Assembly (NCBI GenBank): GCA_964577305.1
Contig: CAZNYS010000050.1
Span: 1-25,736 of the forward strand
Direction of reading: 5' to 3'
DNA length: 25,736 nt
Origin: UBA9300 sp964577305
Lineage (GTDB): Bacteria > Bacteroidota > Bacteroidia > Bacteroidales > VadinHA17
Position numbers and translations under genes: made by a program. Position 1 is the first letter of the stretch; each line of letters opens with the position of its first letter. The notes beneath the pieces were generated by a model. It was not told the origin of the DNA. It ran no database searches and saw nothing but the letters and a program-made list of their open reading frames with translations. This document shows, piece after piece, positions 23,315-25,736 of the stretch.

Positions 23315-24718
23315 ATGAGTGGTTTTTTTGGGGCTATTTCAAAAACAGATACCGTAATGGATGTCTTTTACGGGACTGATTATAATTCACATCTTGGAAC
23401 AAAAAGGGCGGGAATGGTATTTTATAACCGTAAAAATGGTTTCCAGCGAACGATACACAGCCTGGAGAATACATACTTCAGGACTAAATTTGAAGATGAC
23501 CTTTGTAATTTCAGTGGCCGGAAAGGGATAGGTGTAATAAGTGATACCGATCCGCAGCCAATAATGTTCAATTCTCATCTGGGACGATTTGCAATTGCTA
23601 CCGTTTGCCGTATGATTAATATCAAAGAACTTGAAACGTCTTTCCTCACAGATAAAAGACATTTTACCGAGAATTTTGAGGGAAATGTTAATCCCACAGA
23701 AGTCGTGGCAAATCTGATATGTGAAGAAAATGATTTTGTCTCGGGCATAAAGAATATATTTGATAAAGTTAAAGGTTCATGCTCCCTTATAATTCTCACT
23801 GATGACAGGATTATCGCCGCACGTGATAAGCTTGGCCGTACTCCTGTACACATAGGGAAAAAGAAAAATGCCTATGCCGTGGCTTCTGAAACTACATGTT
23901 TTCCAAATATTGGCTTTGAAGAGGAATACTGCCTTGGTCCGGGCGAAGTAGTTGAAATTACCGCCGGGGGATACAGGACTATAAAAGAACAAGAAAACAG
24001 GATGCAGATATGTGCCTTCCTCTGGGTATATTATGGTTACCCGTCGTCTGACTACGAGGGCATAAATGTTGAGCAATGCAGATATCGCTGCGGCGCTGCT
24101 CTTGCGCGGCGTGACAAAGTTGAAGCCGACCTTGTTGCCGGTATACCCGACTCAGGAATAGGACATGCCATTGGCTACGCCAATGAAAAAAGAATGCCTT
24201 ATGCACGGCCTTATTCCAAATATACACCTACCTGGCCAAGGAGCTTCATGCCCCAGAGCCAGCGGATGAGAGATCTTGTTGCCAAAATGAAACTGATACC
24301 TGTTAAATCACTTATCGAGGGTAAAAGACTGATATTCTGTGATGATTCTATTGTCAGGGGTACTCAACTGAAAGACAATACCATTGATCTTAGGAAAGCA
24401 GGGGCAAAGGAAGTACATATGCGAATAGCCTGCCCGCCGCTTACCTTCCCATGCAATTTTCTGAATTTTTCACAGTCACGATCCACGCTCGAGCTGGCCA
24501 GCAGGACAGCCATTAAACAGCTTGAAGGATCTGAAAAAAACCTGTATGAATATGCAAAGCCGGGCTCAGATAAATATATGGCTATGGTGGATCAGATAGC
24601 TAAAAACCTGGGCATTGACTCATTGCTTTACCAGAATCTTGATGACCTTGTTGATGCTATTGGCCTGCCCAAAGAACAACTGTGCACACATTGTTGGGAC
24701 GGGACCGGTTATTATTAG
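23315..24718 (+). CDS. Amidophosphoribosyltransferase-like protein lacking the catalytic cysteine
   Basis: The 467-residue protein has the PurF layout: an N-terminal Ntn-glutaminase-like domain (about 1-225) and a C-terminal phosphoribosyltransferase domain with an intact PRPP loop LIFCDDSIVRGT (339-350) and the conserved TPTWPRSFMPQSQRMR. PurF normally starts Met-Cys, and Cys becomes the N-terminal nucleophile; here residue 2 is Ser (MSGFFG). The glutaminase motifs RYSTxG and HNGxLxN are replaced by GVISDTDPQP (73-82) and NSHLGRFAIATV (86-97). It may use free ammonia, another ammonia donor or Ser2, or have a different role. As I recall, close relatives with Ser or Gly at this position are widespread in Bacteroidota and annotated as PurF. 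Confidence 0.85.
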   Translation: MSGFFGAISKTDTVMDVFYGTDYNSHLGTKRAGMVFYNRKNGFQRTIHSLENTYFRTKFEDDLCNFSGRKGIGVISDTDPQPIMFNSHLGRFAIATVCRMINIKELETSFLTDKRHFTENFEGNVNPTEVVANLICEENDFVSGIKNIFDKVKGSCSLIILTDDRIIAARDKLGRTPVHIGKKKNAYAVASETTCFPNIGFEEEYCLGPGEVVEITAGGYRTIKEQENRMQICAFLWVYYGYPSSDYEGINVEQCRYRCGAALARRDKVEADLVAGIPDSGIGHAIGYANEKRMPYARPYSKYTPTWPRSFMPQSQRMRDLVAKMKLIPVKSLIEGKRLIFCDDSIVRGTQLKDNTIDLRKAGAKEVHMRIACPPLTFPCNFLNFSQSRSTLELASRTAIKQLEGSEKNLYEYAKPGSDKYMAMVDQIAKNLGIDSLLYQNLDDLVDAIGLPKEQLCTHCWDGTGYY

Positions 24719-24723
24719 TGATT

Positions 24724-25455
24724 TTAATTCTTTCTGCCTGTAATAAGCTTTTTGGATACCTCCCTGGTTACCCTGCCCGCCAGGACAATGTCATACCTGT
24801 CAATAAATCCCTTTACCTCTGAGGGAGCTCTCTTTGATAATTCCCGCAGGGCCCAGGACAGGGCCTTTACTACCATATCTTCCCTGTCGGATACAAGCAT
24901 TTCACATATCATCAGTGTGCGATCGATATCACCTTCCCCTTTCTGAGACTTGAGATTTAATGCCACGGTTGAAACAAGAGCTATTCGCCTCCACCATTTA
25001 TCGGGACTCGTGGCCCATCCTTTGACAATCTTATTGTCAATACAATTAAGCTTCCAGGCCGGTCCGCTTACCTGGGTACCGAACGTATCAGTAGAAGCCC
25101 AGTTATCCATGTAGGTTCCAAGTAACAGGAGATCATTGAGGACCAGGTGTTCAATTATTTTGTATTTTTTGTTGAGCAGGCCAAAAGCTACATGCTGCAC
25201 TTCAAAAATACCGGTCAGGGCCATCTCCTTGCAGAGGCGTATAATGTGACCCGGCTCCTCCCTTATTATATCATTCCTTATGATCTTTATTACAGCTTTC
25301 AGATCGTCGGATTTAACACCTATTACATTCATTGACGTGGGGAAATACCAGTCCGCAAGTCCCTGTCTTGACCTGTCAGAAGCCTGCTCCAGCAGGGAAA
25401 TTGATTTGTTGATAACCAGTCCGGTATTGATCATTGTCCTGTTGGTTTTATACAT
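24724..25455 (-). CDS. AlkD-like DNA alkylation repair glycosylase
   Basis: The 243-residue helical protein resembles the HEAT-like AlkC/AlkD family, which removes N3- and N7-alkylpurines without base flipping. Landmarks are DNWASTDTF (Trp119, Asp123), WWRRIALVST (Arg156/Arg157) and the MVVKALSWALREL helix near 194-206, corresponding to the Trp, Asp and Arg that contact the lesion in Bacillus cereus AlkD. The start could be Met8 (25434) instead of 25455. It ends five bases from the PurF-like stop in convergent orientation. Upstream lies a GC-rich repeat, and no exact -7 box was found. Confidence 0.87.
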   Translation of the reverse strand: MYKTNRTMINTGLVINKSISLLEQASDRSRQGLADWYFPTSMNVIGVKSDDLKAVIKIIRNDIIREEPGHIIRLCKEMALTGIFEVQHVAFGLLNKKYKIIEHLVLNDLLLLGTYMDNWASTDTFGTQVSGPAWKLNCIDNKIVKGWATSPDKWWRRIALVSTVALNLKSQKGEGDIDRTLMICEMLVSDREDMVVKALSWALRELSKRAPSEVKGFIDRYDIVLAGRVTREVSKKLITGRKN

Positions 25456-25479
25456 GCAAAATACTAATAATACTGGAAT

Positions 25480-25571
25480 ATCCGCCTGCGCTGGCGCAGG
25501 TCTGACTCACTTCGCTGGCGCGGATCTCCAGCTTTGTCCACCGTAGCCCTGGTGAAGGTGGGATCCGTGCC
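25480..25571. repeat. Mosaic intergenic repeat, right copy
   Basis: GC-rich composite upstream of the AlkD-like gene. CCTGCGC (25485-25491) and GCGCAGG (25494-25500) form a perfect tight hairpin, and CGCTGGCGC occurs directly repeated at 25489-25497 and 25513-25521. Then follow module B in inverted form (25532-25546, CTTTGTCCACCGTAG) and module A (25547-25571), both shared with the left end of the window. Order and orientation differ between the copies, so the modules recombine independently. No reading frame is supported. Confidence 0.6.
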
Positions 25572-25736
25572 TTGTTTCAGTCTTAGCCTTTCTTTTTCTT
25601 TAACTGCCTTCAGAGTTCAACTAAATACAGATTTATTAATAGCGATAGTTCCATCACCAGGTTTTGAATATCGAACCGAGTCCCGAGAATTCAAGGATTT
25701 TATAAGAGGAGATAATATTACAATCATTTAAATCTA
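25572..25736. other. Right-edge sequence, no assigned gene
   Basis: No gene is assigned. From about 25615 the plus strand reads as QLNTDLLIAIVPSPGFEYRT and ends with FIRGDNITII and a TAA at 25729-25731, with fairly coding-like composition. No start is present after the repeat, so this could be the 3' remnant of a broken gene or chance. I do not recognise the family. Confidence 0.25.

Noticed and set aside
1..25736. CRISPR arrays, insertion sequences, tRNA or rRNA genes, and phage or defence genes
   Set aside because: No regularly spaced repeats, transposase motifs, tRNA-like cloverleafs or recognised defence proteins were found on either strand by reading.

Overview
The window comes from the chromosome of a low-GC member of the Bacteroidota, probably class Bacteroidia. 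The evidence is the lack of clear Shine-Dalgarno sequences, several promoters with the phylum-specific -7 box TAnnTTTG (one with TTTG 19 bases upstream), many small lipoproteins, a DUF4292 lipoprotein, a CxxC-bearing PheS, and the gene order flippase-dut-TPR lipoprotein-DUF4292-EnvC-like-GHKL ATPase-ybeY-mnmG, which as I recall is common in this phylum. There is no phage, transposase, CRISPR array, rRNA or tRNA that I can see; this is core housekeeping sequence.

Layout. Bases 1-175 hold an intergenic mosaic repeat. Bases 176-12540 are one long minus-strand series. In the direction of transcription it runs: a patatin/outer-membrane protein, a polysaccharide flippase, dUTPase, a TPR lipoprotein, a DUF4292 lipoprotein, an EnvC-like coiled-coil protein, an RsbW-like ATPase, YbeY, MnmG and adenine deaminase. 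Envelope assembly genes are therefore joined head to tail with rRNA/tRNA maturation and nucleotide metabolism. Bases 12645-14544 (plus) carry a cyclophilin lipoprotein and pheS. An OsmC protein and a Crp/Fnr regulator diverge at about 15.0 kb. Bases 15825-19658 (minus) carry nadA, a MORN-variant protein, ruvB and an uncharacterised 57-residue membrane protein with its own promoter. A 497-base AT-rich gap at 19659-20155 separates these from a plus-strand group: rpiB, an Rrf2 regulator, hemW and, after a minus-strand coiled-coil membrane protein, a PurF-like protein. A minus-strand AlkD-like glycosylase and a second copy of the mosaic repeat close the window.

Main points. (1) The reading frame of dut carries an in-frame TAA at codon 9, exactly where the family usually has Ser; restoring it gives a full-length 144-codon enzyme whose ATG directly follows the stop of the flippase. 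(2) Two 16-base palindromes, each matching the ParB-binding site parS at all but one specified position, lie within 1.5 kb next to mnmG, suggesting an origin-proximal region. (3) The 497-base AT-rich gap, where gene direction switches from mostly leftward to mostly rightward and where DnaA-box-like 9-mers occur, is a speculative candidate for the replication origin. (4) The PurF-like protein has Ser in place of the catalytic N-terminal Cys and lacks the usual glutaminase motifs, while its PRPP site is intact. No defence system, secretion island or clearly new multi-gene system was recognised.
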